In this document: one piece after another, positions 10,433 through 21,830 of the stretch | How positions within the stretch are numbered: the stretch's first letter is position 1 | Layout of the letters: the number at the start of each line of letters is the position of its first letter | Assembly (NCBI GenBank): GCA_030180135.1 | Contig: CM058239.1 | Location: 68,641,823 to 68,705,822 of the forward strand | Origin: Orychophragmus violaceus | Lineage: Eukaryota; Streptophyta; Magnoliopsida; Brassicales; Brassicaceae | DNA length: 64,000 nucleotides | Reading direction: 5' to 3' | Program-made: the position numbers and the translations under genes | The notes under the pieces: generated by a model | The model's database searches: none | The model's input: only the letters and a program-made list of their open reading frames with translations | Told to the model about the DNA's origin: nothing

Positions 10433-10576
10433 AGAAAGTTTCTTAAAATAGAAGTTTCTAGATTTGCGGGTTTTGGATTTTAAGGAAATTTCTAAAGTTA
10501 GAAAGTTTCCGGTTTTAGAAAGTTTCCAATTTTAGAAAGTTTCCTAAAATAGTAGGTTTCCAAAATAGAAAGTTTC
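10433..10576 (+). repeat. AGAAAGTTTC repeat array in the Copia leader
   Basis: Exact AGAAAGTTTC occurs at 10433, 10500, 10517, 10534 and 10567, with 17-bp spacing for three neighbours and several near-copies between. A degraded version on the opposite strand is seen in the leader of the other Copia near 44700-44790. A regulatory role is possible but not shown. Confidence 0.75.
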
Positions 10577-11125
10577 CCGAAATAGTAATCTTCTATTTTG
10601 GGAATGAAATTTTAATAAACCTACGAACCTCAAACAATACCAAGCGTTGGATGTCTTGCCCAGTCTATGTCAGCTGTCGAAGCCCATTCAATTGTATTCA
10701 TGGCCTTACAGTGTGAGGGTGTCTACTTTTGCGTGGATAAGACGGTTTGTGATTCATAAATGTCATTGGGAGTCCCAGACATTAATGATTACATGACTGT
10801 ATAGTCTGGTTTTCTTGACTAGGCCATCGGGAGTCCCGGGCCTTGAGACATCAGAGTGGATTGGGCCTCGGGCCCAGATTCACAACCAAGAGTTATATCA
10901 CGGATATAATTAGCCGACATAGGGCTTACCGATATAAGCTAATTTTGGTGACGGCCAGTGGCCCACTTTAATCTTAGTTATATGTGGATCTTGGAATCAT
11001 TATATTCTATTGAGGGTAACTTATGTTATTGAATATAATGCGTGATTAATCATATTAAATATAATACGAGATTAATCATATTGAACAGAATAACTAATAA
11101 CCTTTTTATCTTATATATTTAAGCT

Positions 11126-14100
11126 ATGACTACTACAAGCACACAAAACACATTCTCAATCCGGTCTGTTCTCGAGAAGGAGAAGTTGACTGGAACGAAC
11201 TTCCTGACGTGGTCAAGGAACTTGAGGCTGGTTCTCAAGCAGGAGAAGAAGGATTATGTCCTTCGTGATCCTCTCCCAGAGAGGCCTGCTAACAATGCCG
11301 CCAGGACTCTGCATAATGCTTGGGAAAAGCATTCGTCAGATGAAAATGATGTGTATTGCCTTATGTTGGCGACAATGACTGGTGAGCTGCAAATGCAGTT
11401 CGAGAGTGTGTTGTCGCCAATTGAGATAATGGCAAGCCTGAAATCGCTTTTTCAGGAGCAAGCAAGGACTGAGAGGTTTCAGACTGTTAAGAACCTCTTA
11501 GACTGTAAGTTGGCTGCGAATGCGGCAGTGAGTCCTCATGTCTTGAAGATGATGGGTTATCTCGATCATCTTCAGAAACTCGACTGTCCTATCAGCCAAG
11601 AACTTGCCTGCGACATCATTCTGCAGTCATTACCTGCAAGCTATGATCAGTTCATTCTGAACTTTAACATGCATGGCTTGAGTAAGACATTGCCTGAGCT
11701 TCACGGAATGCTCAAGACTGCAGAGCCCAACTTGAGGAAAACCGCCAAGGACCCCAATGTGCTTATGGTGCAAAAGGGCAAGGGGTTTAAGAAATCCTCT
11801 GCTAAGGATAAGGGAAAGGCCAAGGCTGTCCAAGTCGCGGACAAGGACACGCCAAAGCCCAAGCCCAAGTCCAAAGCTGGGCCAACTGACATATGCAGGT
11901 TCTGTAAAGAACCAGGGCATTGGAGGAGAGAATGTAAGAAATTCCAAGAAGGTCTAAAGGAATTAAAGAAGAAGACTCTCGAGACTTCTTCGACAGGTAT
12001 TTTTGTTATAGAAGTTAATACAACTACTTCTGATAATACCTCATGGGTTATGGATACTGGTTGTGGGGCTCATATTTGTACTAATATGCAGGCACTCAGC
12101 AACAGTAGAAGGCTGAAGCAAGGACAAGTGGAGCTACGAGTTGGGAATGGAGCGAAAGTTCCAGCACTAGCTGTAGGCACATACTTGTTGTCTTTACCTT
12201 CGGGATTGATTTTAGAACTCAATAATTGTTATTTTGTACCTGCTATAAGCAGGAATATTATTTCAATTTCTTTGTTGGATTTGGAAGGTTATGATTTTTC
12301 AGTAAAGAATAAATTATGTTCCTTCAATCGCAACAATTTGTTCTATGGTTCTGCCCCTCTTACGAATGGGCTTTACATACTCGATCAATCCGCGCCAGTT
12401 TATAACATTAATACCAAACGGTTCAAACCTAATGAGGAGAACCGAACGTTTCTATGGCATTGTCGTTTAGGGCACATCAGCGAGAAACGAATCAAGAGGC
12501 TCCATTCGAATGGACTTCTTGGCTCATTTGACTTTGAGTCATGTGAGAAATGCGAATCCTGCATAATGGGCAAAATGACGCGGGCCCCCTTTAATAAACC
12601 TAACGAGAGGGCCAGTGACTTATTGGGCCTGATACACACTGACGTGTGTGGCCCAATGTCCACAAATGCAAGAGGAAACTATCAGTACTCCATTACCTTC
12701 ACTGATGATTTCAGTAGGTATGGATATGTTTATTTAATAAAACATAAGTCTGAATCTTTTGAGAAGTTCAGAGAATTCCAAAATGAAGTACAGAACCAAC
12801 TTGGCAAAAGCATTAAGGCTCTTCGGTCCGACCGAGGAGGAGAATACTTAAGCCAAGAATTCAGTGATCATCTAAGAGAGTGTGGGATCGTATCCCAACT
12901 CACTCCTCCCGGAACACCTCAATGGAATGGTGTGTCTGAGAGGAGAAATCGGACCTTATTGGATATGGTTCGATCTATGATGAGTCACACAGACCTTCCA
13001 ATATCCCTTTGGGGATATGCTCTGCTAACAGCAGTGTTCACTCTAAATAGAGCGCCATCGAATGCAGTAGCAAAGACACCATATGAATTATGGACTGGAG
13101 AAGCTCCAGTGCTGTCTTATCTCAGAATTTGGGGGTGTGAAGCCTATGTCAAGAGATTGATCTCAGACAAGCTTACACCAAAATCTGACAAATGCTACTT
13201 CATTGGTTATCCACGGGAAACCAAGGCTTATTACTTCTATCTACGTTCCGAGAACAAGATCTTTGTTGCCCGGGATTGTAACTTTCTTGAGAGGGAGTTT
13301 CTCTCTAAGAAAGACAGTGGGAGTAAGGTACTGCTTGAAGAAATTCAAGATGAACAGGATACTGCTCAACCTAATGAGGAAGAGCAGCAGGAGGACCTAC
13401 AAGAAATTGTAGAGCCTGAACCTGTAGTACCTGAAGTTCGAAGATCCGGGAGGATCCGTCACGAACCCGAGAGATATCAAGGATTCCTCGTGACTGACTG
13501 TCATGATCTTCTGATCATTGATGGTGATGAACCATCGAACTTCAATCAAGCCATGATGGGCCCAGATTCCTCAAAGTGGCGCAAGGCCACTGATTCCGAA
13601 ATGGACTCCATGTCGGTCAACCAAGTGTTTTCGTTGGTTGACTTACCCGCTGGTGTAAAAGCCATCGAGTGCAAATGGATCTTCAAGAAGAAGATTGACG
13701 TGGATGGAAATGTCCAGATTTATAAAGCCAGGTTGGTGGCAAAAGGTTTCAGACAAGTTCACGGTGTGGATTACGATGAAACCTATTCACCAGTGGCTAT
13801 GATGAAATCTATTCGGATTCTACTAGCAACTGCAGCTTTTCATGATTATGAAATTTGGCAGATGGACGTGAAAACCGCCTTCCTGAATGGTATTCTGGAA
13901 GAGGATGTGTATATGACACAACCTGACGGTTACATAGATCCAAAGAATGCTGGGAAAGTATGCAAACTTCATAAATCCATTTATGGATTGAAGCAAGCAT
14001 CGAGGAGCTGGAATCTTCGTTTTGATGAAGCGATCAAGCAATTTGACTTCATCAGAAACGAAGAAGAACAATGCGTGTATAAGAAAACTAGTGGGAGCAA

Positions 14101-15103
14101 GATAGTATTTCTTATTCTGTATGTCGATGACATACTGCTTCTCGGAAACGACATTCCAATGCTGAAGTCCGTAAAGGACTGGCTTGGAAGTTGTTTTTCC
14201 ATGAAAGACATGGGTGAAGCCGCATACGTTCTTGGAATCAGGATCTACCGGGATAGATCTAGAAGGCTGATAGGCTTGTGTCAAGATTCATATATTGACA
14301 AAGTCCTGCAAAGATTCAGCATGAAGGATTCTAAGAAGGGCTTCACGCCAATGGTACATGGCACAACGCTAAGTAAGAAGCAGAGCCCTACGACGGCTGA
14401 TGAGCTTAAGCGCATGAAGAATATTCCTTATGCATCTGCAATAGGATCTATCATGTATGCCATGATCTGTACTCGTCCTGATGTTGCTTATGCATTGAGC
14501 ATGACGAGTAGATACCAGTCAAATCCAGGTGAAAACCATTGGATTGCCGTAAAGAATATCTTGAAGTATCTAAGACATACTAAAGATAAGTTCTTAGTGT
14601 ACGGTGGAAGTGATGTGCTTAAAGTCAGTGGATTCACGGACGCAAGTTTCCAGACAGACCAAGATGATTTCCGGTCACAGTCCGGTTATATCTTTTGTCT
14701 AAATGGCGGTGCAATCAGTTGGAGAAGCTCCAAGCAAGACACCGTTGCTGATTCCACTACAGAAGCTGAATATATCGCCGCCTCAGAAGCTGCGAAGGAA
14801 ACTGTTTGGATACGAAAGTTCATTATTGAACTAGGTGTGATACCAGATGCGGCTGAGCCTCTGGCACTGTTTTGTGACAACAATGGTGCTATAGCTCAGG
14901 CAAAGGAACCAAGATCACACCAGAAATCCAAGCATGTTCTAAGAAGATTTCACTTGATACGTGACATCATTAATAGAAAGGAAGTCAAGATCAGCCGAGT
15001 TCAGACAGATGATAACGTCGTTGATCCGTTGACAAAGCCACTCCCAAGGCCTAAGCTCGAGTTTCTGACTGAAGCTGTAGGCATTAGAGACATTGAAATG
15101 TAA
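11126..15103 (+). CDS. Copia gag-pol polyprotein, intact
   Basis: One 1,325-residue frame with all Copia domains in order. Gag occupies residues 1-290, with zinc knuckle C257-C260-H265-C270. Protease has the D310-T-G motif. The integrase HHCC domain has H445, H450, C476 and C479. The integrase core has D506, D569 and E605 (D-35-E spacing). Reverse transcriptase covers about 820-1070, with MDVKTAFLNG (D914) and YVDD at 999-1002. RNase H covers about 1165-1290, with D1172, E1213 and D1251. The order PR-IN-RT-RH defines Ty1/copia. The start is the first Met of the frame, matching the start of the homologous Gag at 44214. No stop separates gag and pol, so processing must be proteolytic. Its LTRs are near-identical, so it could supply proteins to the related defective copies. 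The sub-lineage is not assigned. Confidence 0.97.
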   Translation: MTTTSTQNTFSIRSVLEKEKLTGTNFLTWSRNLRLVLKQEKKDYVLRDPLPERPANNAARTLHNAWEKHSSDENDVYCLMLATMTGELQMQFESVLSPIEIMASLKSLFQEQARTERFQTVKNLLDCKLAANAAVSPHVLKMMGYLDHLQKLDCPISQELACDIILQSLPASYDQFILNFNMHGLSKTLPELHGMLKTAEPNLRKTAKDPNVLMVQKGKGFKKSSAKDKGKAKAVQVADKDTPKPKPKSKAGPTDICRFCKEPGHWRRECKKFQEGLKELKKKTLETSSTGIFVIEVNTTTSDNTSWVMDTGCGAHICTNMQALSNSRRLKQGQVELRVGNGAKVPALAVGTYLLSLPSGLILELNNCYFVPAISRNIISISLLDLEGYDFSVKNKLCSFNRNNLFYGSAPLTNGLYILDQSAPVYNINTKRFKPNEENRTFLWHCRLGHISEKRIKRLHSNGLLGSFDFESCEKCESCIMGKMTRAPFNKPNERASDLLGLIHTDVCGPMSTNARGNYQYSITFTDDFSRYGYVYLIKHKSESFEKFREFQNEVQNQLGKSIKALRSDRGGEYLSQEFSDHLRECGIVSQLTPPGTPQWNGVSERRNRTLLDMVRSMMSHTDLPISLWGYALLTAVFTLNRAPSNAVAKTPYELWTGEAPVLSYLRIWGCEAYVKRLISDKLTPKSDKCYFIGYPRETKAYYFYLRSENKIFVARDCNFLEREFLSKKDSGSKVLLEEIQDEQDTAQPNEEEQQEDLQEIVEPEPVVPEVRRSGRIRHEPERYQGFLVTDCHDLLIIDGDEPSNFNQAMMGPDSSKWRKATDSEMDSMSVNQVFSLVDLPAGVKAIECKWIFKKKIDVDGNVQIYKARLVAKGFRQVHGVDYDETYSPVAMMKSIRILLATAAFHDYEIWQMDVKTAFLNGILEEDVYMTQPDGYIDPKNAGKVCKLHKSIYGLKQASRSWNLRFDEAIKQFDFIRNEEEQCVYKKTSGSKIVFLILYVDDILLLGNDIPMLKSVKDWLGSCFSMKDMGEAAYVLGIRIYRDRSRRLIGLCQDSYIDKVLQRFSMKDSKKGFTPMVHGTTLSKKQSPTTADELKRMKNIPYASAIGSIMYAMICTRPDVAYALSMTSRYQSNPGENHWIAVKNILKYLRHTKDKFLVYGGSDVLKVSGFTDASFQTDQDDFRSQSGYIFCLNGGAISWRSSKQDTVADSTTEAEYIAASEAAKETVWIRKFIIELGVIPDAAEPLALFCDNNGAIAQAKEPRSHQKSKHVLRRFHLIRDIINRKEVKISRVQTDDNVVDPLTKPLPRPKLEFLTEAVGIRDIEM

Positions 15104-15953
15104 TCTAAATTTGAGTGGGAGTTTGAGGGCTTTTATTTAGTTATTTGATATGTTCTTGTAAAACATTCTTATGTTTAATGAAATTATTATTTCAAGATTA
15201 TTTTAACTGTGATGAAATAATCGTTCCAAAGTGATATAAACCATTTTATAGGTCATCGAAGTAAGTGACTTGATCTTGAGTCATCAAAGTCATTTAGCTT
15301 GATCATGAGACCCTATATTTGATAGATGGATTATATCATCCAGTCCCTAGTCGAAGGTTGTTGAAATTGGAACACCAACAACCGTGAGAGACTGGATTGG
15401 TATGTGACTTATGACAAAGTCTCAGTGTGTCATAGATGCGCGGCATCAAAGTCAATACATAGGTGTATGTTGGGAACATACGACCGGACAAGACCCGATT
15501 ATGAGAACTCTTCAGGATATTTATATCTGTGTCATAAGAGATTCTCACTACGACTATAGAGTATAGTCCTTAGACCTGAGTTCGCATGCATGTGACTGCA
15601 CATGGACTGATGCACTTTGATCATTGTCTAACGCTATCGTTCTGCGATAGTTATAAGGACCTTGTTTGGGTACATTATGAAATGAGTAGTTTACAGTGAT
15701 GGAACAAGACGGAATTTGTCCCTCCAATATAAATGGAGTGAATATCTCTAGGCCAATCGGAGATTTGAATACTGGAAAATGCATGGCCATGCTCAAACGG
15801 ACTGTCCCGAGTCGTTTGGATTGTCAGTATCGAATCAGAGTCCGATGAACAAGATTAGGCTTTATAAGGATGACACCAATCTTGCCTTATGACTAATCGA
15901 GATATTGTGACAAAAAGATTATGAATACAGAGATTCCAGTACAAGTGGGAGAT
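15104..15953 (+). other. Copia 3' untranslated region and polypurine tract
   Basis: About 850 bp without coding potential separate the stop codon from the 3' LTR. The last bases, AAGTGGGAGAT (15943-15953), are the polypurine tract used to prime plus-strand synthesis. The right part is closely similar, in reverse orientation, to 39937-40760 of the defective Copia. Confidence 0.8.
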
Positions 15954-16630
15954 TGTTGGAATTGTGTCCAGTAATCTCGGTACTGTCTCTAGAAAGTAAG
16001 AGTATGTCAATGATCAGACATAAGTCATATAATACTGGGGGCCATGATGGCTTGCTAGAGTCCGCTCATGATCTATAAGTCTTGGACTTATTACCTTTAT
16101 TATATGATCCCATATGGGTCACACGCCTAAGCTTACAGGAAAATGTGTAGGAACGGATTGACAGAAGTACGGTAAAAGTGCTAGGCATTTACTGTACTTA
16201 GAGATTAAAGGGTTCAGCAATCGTGTGTCGATCGATACACAAGGTGTGTCGATCGACACAGTGCGTGAACGCCTAGGAAATAATAAGACCGAGAATTGAG
16301 CCCGAAAGCCCATGAGAACTAAGACAGGTTTTAAATGAATAAAACCTGACCTAGCTCTCTAATTCTCTCAAGGGTCTGCGCCTCTCTCTCTCTCTCTGTC
16401 GCCTCCCTCCTCGTGGTCTAGCAGCCAGATTCCTTTGCGTGCGTGTGTGAACCTTTGGAGGATCCATCCCTTGGTGGCTCTCTGATCTCTGACCTGTTCT
16501 CCCTTTCCGCTGCACAAAACAGGTAAAAGGTGAGATCAACAATTGTTTCTAATCAAGAGAACCTAGATCCGCATGTTTAGGATAATCTGAATCAGAGAAT
16601 TGAATCAGGATTCATCTAAACATTCCTTCA
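15954..16630 (+). repeat. 3' LTR of the intact Copia
   Basis: 677 bp, differing from the 5' LTR only at 16471 by my reading. The flanking ACTAT at 16631-16635 completes the target-site duplication. Confidence 0.95.
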
Positions 16631-16635
16631 ACTAT

Positions 16636-18210
16636 GTCCTTATTTGCTTTTCTTCTTCTTTCTTTGGTATTAAAGCTAGGATTGTTGAGTTTACACCAGT
16701 AAGTAAGAATCCATTATCGAAGAACGACTGTATTGCAATATAACAAACTCTTTACCTACCACCGGCCAAGCCATTTTGTAAAATTCACAAGTATATTCAT
16801 CCGGATCCGGAGCCTTGTTGCGAACAATACTCCTTTGATCTCTTCCTCTGTTACGTTTTTTATCAGCTCAACCTTGTCTTCTTCGTGACACTCAAACCCC
16901 AATAAATCATGAAGTTCCTCCTCTGAAAATCTATTGTAGTTCTCCATCTTTTGCGTGAGAAAACTCGTGAAATGGTCCACTGCTTCTTTTTTAATTTCAG
17001 CTTGTGAAGTGACCACAGACCCGTCTAGTATCTGCAGTTCTCTAATATAGTTCCTGGATTTATGGATTGTAGCAGTTTGATAAAACTGTTTATTATTACC
17101 ATCTCCCACACGGATCCAATGAATTTTGGCTTTATGGCTAAGGACTTTCTCATCTATGTCTGAGATAATCCGCCACCGATCATAGGCCCTTGTTTCCTCT
17201 TCGATATTGGATTGAGTCGGGTTGTCCATTGTTGTTGTTGGACAACTGCAAAGTCGTGTGTAAGCCTCCTTAGTCCTTTTTGAAACATCTAGGAGACGAT
17301 TTCTGCTCAGATTTTTCAGCAACGGCTTTAATGATTTCAACTTCTTTGAAAGTCTGTGAAGAGCTGAGGTTGACTGGAATATTGCTTCAGTTTTTTCCCA
17401 ATGAGATTCTACTAGAAGCAAAAACTCAGGCATCTCAGCTACAACATTAGTAAATTTGAATGGACATCGAGGTTTCACAGACTGTGCACTGATACAAATT
17501 TGGCATCGTAAATGGTCTGAACAGCCACCACTTTCAAATACACTATAAGCGTCTGGATATGCATTTACCCAAGCATTATTCATCAAGGTCCTAACCAGTT
17601 TTTTGCATATTAACCCATCATGTCTCTTGTTGCACCAGGTGAGCCTTAGTCCATGATAGCTGATATCCAAAAATGAGAAATAGCGCATGACCGCTTGGAA
17701 CTCCCTCATTCCTGTCGAGATCATAGGTGAATTATCATAGTCTGAATGTTCCTCGACGTCTAGAGTTTCATTGAAATCTCCAAAGATGAGCCACGGTTTA
17801 TCTCTAAATAATAGTGACAAATCTTGGTGATCTTTCAAGTCTCTCCACAGCTCTCTCCTCTCCTCCATCATGTTTGCCGCATATACAAATGAACATAACA
17901 CTTCCTCTTCCATACCATCCAACAATACCCAACAAGTAATCATCTGTGAGCTTTTAAAATAGGGTGTTACCCTTGCTTGAGGACTCCAGACAACCCAAAT
18001 CTTCCCAAGTCTGTTATGCTCATAATTGGACATAAAAGACCAATCTCGGAAAACAGACGAAGCAATACGCATTGACTTGTTTTCTTTGACTCTTGTTTCT
18101 AGTAAACAACCAAAACTGCATAGATTCCTATTTTATCGATTCACGAACAACATCGTGTTTAGATGATTTATTAAAACCACGAATGTTCCATAAAATAACA
18201 GACATTAATG
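16636..18210 (-). pseudogene. LINE endonuclease domain
   Basis: The domain starts near 18205 with MSVILWNIRGFNKSSKH, a typical N-terminus of the apurinic-type endonuclease (EEP) of plant LINEs. A frameshift follows near 18120. A 438-codon frame (18072-16756) continues with IWVVWSPQARVTPYFKSSQM, KPWLIFGDFNETL (catalytic GDFN) and GGCSDHLRCQI (catalytic SDH-type box), then the linker to RT. The conserved LLETRVKE region (catalytic Glu) precedes the frame. The frame is then cut by the Copia target site at 16636. It would nick target DNA in an active element. Confidence 0.9.
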
Positions 18211-18690
18211 ATTCCTTCGAGTGTTCCTTTTTTTCAAATTGTCCGGAGCTCCCTCCTTAGCTTTCTGAACAGTCGAATCTGAAAGAAACTGATGGTTATC
18301 CTTTGAAACTCTTGGTCTGGATTGTCTCTGTGCCGCCACTTCAACGTCCATTTTTGAGTTTCATTGGCATTCCCTTGATGATTGTCATCCGAAGATTGAT
18401 CATCCTCTTCATCTTCCAACAAATCATTTACTTCTGATGTTTTTCCTGGTTCCTTTGGTGTAGGCGAGTTTTGATCTAAGATTTCCCCTTCCTCCCCTTA
18501 TATGTTTAAGAATGAGTATCTTGAGTTTTACAATATGGAAACCTCACCAAATTTTAGATCCTTCTTATTCTTCCCTGGAGATTTGACTCCCTTTGTTGGT
18601 GTGAACCATTCTCCAACATTTTCATTCACTTCACTCCCTATTTGCGCCATCTCCTTATTGTTTTGTATGTCCTCCATTTCTGATGATAAG
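18211..18690 (-). pseudogene. LINE ORF1 C-terminal or linker remnant
   Basis: Minus-strand frames (18422-18234 and the lower part of 18752-18528) contain VGEWFTPTKGVKSPGKNKK, typical of the low-complexity end of plant LINE ORF1 (WxxVSPxK-like). The RNA-binding domains upstream are absent, which marks the truncated 5' end of the LINE. The junction with Gypsy gag lies around 18680-18690. Confidence 0.6.
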
Positions 18691-19584
18691 ACATCATCAA
18701 GATAAACTATGGATCTGACATAGAGCTCCTTGCGGAATCTAGCAGTAAACAAGAGTCCATTTTTAGTGCTTTGAGGGTTATGACCTTGTTTGGGTTTGCA
18801 ATTTTGGACTTGATATCTTTGAACATATCGATGTAGCTTCGAAGCGATTCATTTCTTCCTTGTGAGACTGCCCAAAGTTCGGCCTCTAAAGCTTGTTCTT
18901 GTATGTACACGGAGTACTGCTTCAGAATGGCTGAAGCGAGGTAATTAAAGTTGTCGATGGAATTTCCTTTAAGGGCTGCAGACCATTTTAGGGCTGGAAC
19001 GACGAGATTTTCAGCAAAGAAACAACAGTAGAGTGCCTCTTTCTAGTAATCGTTTAGGTGTACACGAACTATTGCAGTCTAAACAATATGATGTAAGCTC
19101 AGGGGTCACCTTTCCCAGCGTATTCTGGAAATTTGATCTTAGAAGCAAATGGGACGCATGCGTTAACGATCCTATCAGGGAAGGGAGTTTGTCGAGTTTC
19201 CTCGATTACCCTGTTAATATCAGGAGGTGAACTCACATCCAAATGAACTCAAGTGTTTGTCTTTTGGTGTGTTCGACGTATCTTTGAAAATATTTGTGGT
19301 CAATCGTATCTTTAGGTCGATGGGGTAGTTAGTTTGCACGTTTATCTAACCGTTACCCAAATGGGGAGGTGTGAAATGACACTAGGCTCCAGAGCTAGTC
19401 CTAGCGGAGAGATCGGGAGGTTGCCTCAATGTAGAAGAAACGTCACACGACCTAAACCAGTGGGATATAGATGGTTCACATCCCGGTGGCATCAGAGGTG
19501 GAGAAAGCAACCGTGTGGTTTGGCGGCCTGCCGTTCCCGTGAAAGTAGAGATCGAGAGGTTCATTGTTAACAAAGCTGAGCTCA
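18691..19584 (-). pseudogene. Tat-type Gypsy gag, broken
   Basis: Reading the minus strand from 19255, fragments give INRVIEETRQTPFPDRIV, then KIKFPEYAGKGDP, CFFAENLVVPALKWSAAL, YLASAILKQYSVYIQEQA, LWAVSQGRNESLRSYIDMF and, after a frameshift, FTARFRKELYVRSIVYLDD. This is the Retrotrans_gag domain of Tat-lineage Ty3/gypsy elements. Stops and frameshifts are frequent. 19256-19584 is the poorly conserved N-terminal part; it continues at 29880 beyond the inserted Gypsy. Position and strand match the LTR and PBS at 30536-31428. Confidence 0.75.
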
Positions 19585-20747
19585 TGATAGGTGAAAGTTT
19601 ATTCCCTATTCTACTTCAAGTGCACAGTTATGCGAATGTATTATTCATGGTATCGTATCCACAAGGACTCAAGATTCACGTGATAGACTATATACTTTCA
19701 AACTTAGCTAAATCAATCAGATGAGAAAACAGTAAACAAAGCAGAAATGTAAAGGTTGTTTTCGATGGGAGAAAGGCGTTAGACTCAGGGTATTCTCAGG
19801 AAATCATACAATGTAGACACTTAGCTATCAGGATTGAGGTTAAGCACATGTTCAAGAACTATAATCACAATGTAAAACAATTCAACTCTCGCTGCAACTG
19901 TTATATATGTCTAGCAACCTAATGATTCAAATCTCTTTGCAATCTTAGAGTTCTAGACAAGCATTTTTAGCAAGTTCATAAGTTCACAATTTTCCTAGAC
20001 CAAATCTCTTTGCATCTAATCAAATTGCTCACACTAAGTTCTTTCAGATTATAACTCACACTCTCGTGCCAAATTAACAATCTAAGATCTAAACCCTAGG
20101 TGATCAATCTAGAATTCAGTATTAGTCTCAACTTAGGTGATGAACAGATAGATTTAGAATCCTAAACAATCAGTAACCTAACAAGGCATGAAATCCTATT
20201 GAGAATCCCAAAATCTAACTAAAGTTACTACTCAGACATAATATCAAATGAATAACACATGAATGAATAAAATAAAACAGGGGTTCGAAATCCTTCTCTC
20301 AAAGGTTACAAGTAGCAAGAACAGCCCCCAACAATATCTCTCAATCTCCAGAGCAAAAGCAAGAACAAAAGTCAAGAACAAGATAATGGAGTCTGCTCTC
20401 AAAAACATAATTAAAAACACTAAACACGTTCTGGGGCTAGATTAGAATTAGGGAAACTTCTGGGGTGACTTTTCAATTCTTCAAAAGATGTCTTCAACTC
20501 AGCGCATAAGTGTCTGTCGCGCTTGGTGTCGACCTACACCATGGTGAGTGTCGGTCGACATCACGTCGTGGTCGAGACTCCAACTTCAGCTCGTTGGAAA
20601 GCTCACCAGAAATGTCCCAAAACTCTGCTCTTTGCTCCAAACGCAAGCTTACTTGTAAAGGACTCAATAGACTCGAAAAACCAGGTTAAAGACTCAATAA
20701 ATACAATTATATCATGGTTGAAAACCTAGAAAAACCATGATATATCA
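19585..20747 (-). repeat. 3' LTR of the Athila-like element
   Basis: 1,163 bp. The adjoining minus-strand purine tract (rc of ACTCCCCTACACTTAGC at 20748-20764) marks this as the 3' LTR. It carries TGTCGACCTACA and TGTCGGTCGACA near 20527-20560. Confidence 0.85.
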
Positions 20748-21830
20748 ACTCCCCTACACTTAGCTCTTGCTTGCCCTCAAGCAAGTGAAAGAACTAAAGC
20801 ATAAGAAAGAGGTTTGAAAACTCAGAAACTCATTTCGTCCTAGGAACTTTCGCATTCACATTCACTTAGTAAGCCACTGAAAACTTTCCTGCAGAGATCA
20901 AGACCACAATGTACTTCCCCCACACTTAGCAATTGTCCCAAGTAAACTCCACAATCTAGACAGAGCATTCAAGTTCACCACACTAACCTATGTATGCAAT
21001 TAAGTGCGGTCTCACAGAGGGAGTATCGATAAGAGGAGACATGGACTTAACTCAGTCAGTACTTGACCACCAAACTGTCGGTTTCTGGTTCCTTTCTTTT
21101 CCCTTTCTTTCTTAGCAACTGATTTTTCCCCATTGGGTATCATTTTTTTTTTATCAGTGCTCTTCTCTTTTTATTTGGGGTGTAACTTTGGACATGTTTC
21201 CATGGATGCACAGGAGGTAATAGGGGTCTCTACCACTCCCGTGACCACTTTGAAGCTACTAGCTTATCCGCAGTTTTAATCTCCTTTTTTCAAGGGAGGG
21301 GAAAATCAGAAACCATACTTAGACAGGATCATAGGCTGTGTCAAACACATCAGAGGAATCCGATCCAGAGATACCAAGCCCCTAAGTGAGAAAATTCAGT
21401 CAGGATTAGAGGTGAAGTTAGTGATGGATCCTCTGAATACCTGAGAAGATATGGGTGTCCTTGGTAGGTTGATCCGTGTTGGGTTTTCTAACAGTCATAG
21501 AGCTACTGTAAGTCTGTCCAATGGTCAGTTAGTTCCTGTTCCAGCGGAAAATTTCCTCGAAAAATCACAGTTTCAGACCAATTTTGACTCAATAAAACAG
21601 TTTGAAACCAAAGAAAAACAAGGACTGACGCTAAGAAAATAGAACACAATGTCAGTAACCACCTCCCCCACACTTAAACTGCACTGTCCCCAGTGCAATC
21701 GCAGCTTGGGATTGGTATAAATCGATCGGGAATCATAGAAAGATTGAGTCAAAAATCCGAACCTGAACAAGGTTGGTGTCGACCGACACTGAATCCGTAA
21801 CCTCAGATTCTTCTCTATTTTCGATGAATT
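20748..21830 (-). other. 3' untranslated region of the Athila-like element
   Basis: No gene. It contains repeated rc copies of the AAGTGTGGGGGAGG-type purine tract and is similar, in inverted orientation, to 24960-25927 of the inner Gypsy. A TGTCGACCGACA-like motif lies at 21777. Confidence 0.6.

Larger units (their letters stand above)
8889..16630 (+). mobile_element. Intact, very young Copia LTR retrotransposon
   Basis: Both 677-bp LTRs (8889-9565 and 15954-16630) begin TGTTGGAATTGTGTCC and end ATTCCTTCA. The 5-bp target-site duplication ACTAT is present at 8884-8888 and 16631-16635. A tRNA-iMet PBS follows the 5' LTR and a purine tract precedes the 3' LTR. A single 1,325-codon gag-pol frame (11126-15103) is uninterrupted. 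By eye the LTRs differ only at 9406 (A) versus 16471 (T). The element lies inside a LINE (minus strand). All parts needed for autonomous retrotransposition appear present; activity itself cannot be judged from sequence. Confidence 0.95.
6014..18690 (-). mobile_element. Degenerate LINE (L1-type), interrupted by two insertions
   Basis: On the minus strand the order is ORF1-end or linker (about 18690-18211), endonuclease (18210-16636), reverse transcriptase (8888-7857), zf-RVT domain (7188-6129) and a poly(A) tail, seen as a T-run at 6014-6024. A Copia (8889-16630) and a 5'-truncated LINE 3' end (7189-7854) interrupt it. Its own length without these inserts is about 4.2 kb, so its 5' part is missing. 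Frameshifts and a damaged catalytic motif make it inactive. Flanks do not match: left is a UBC fragment, right is Gypsy gag. Confidence 0.85.

Noticed and set aside
13823..14284. 153-codon minus-strand frame
   Set aside because: It is a shadow of the RT domain of the intact gag-pol on the plus strand.
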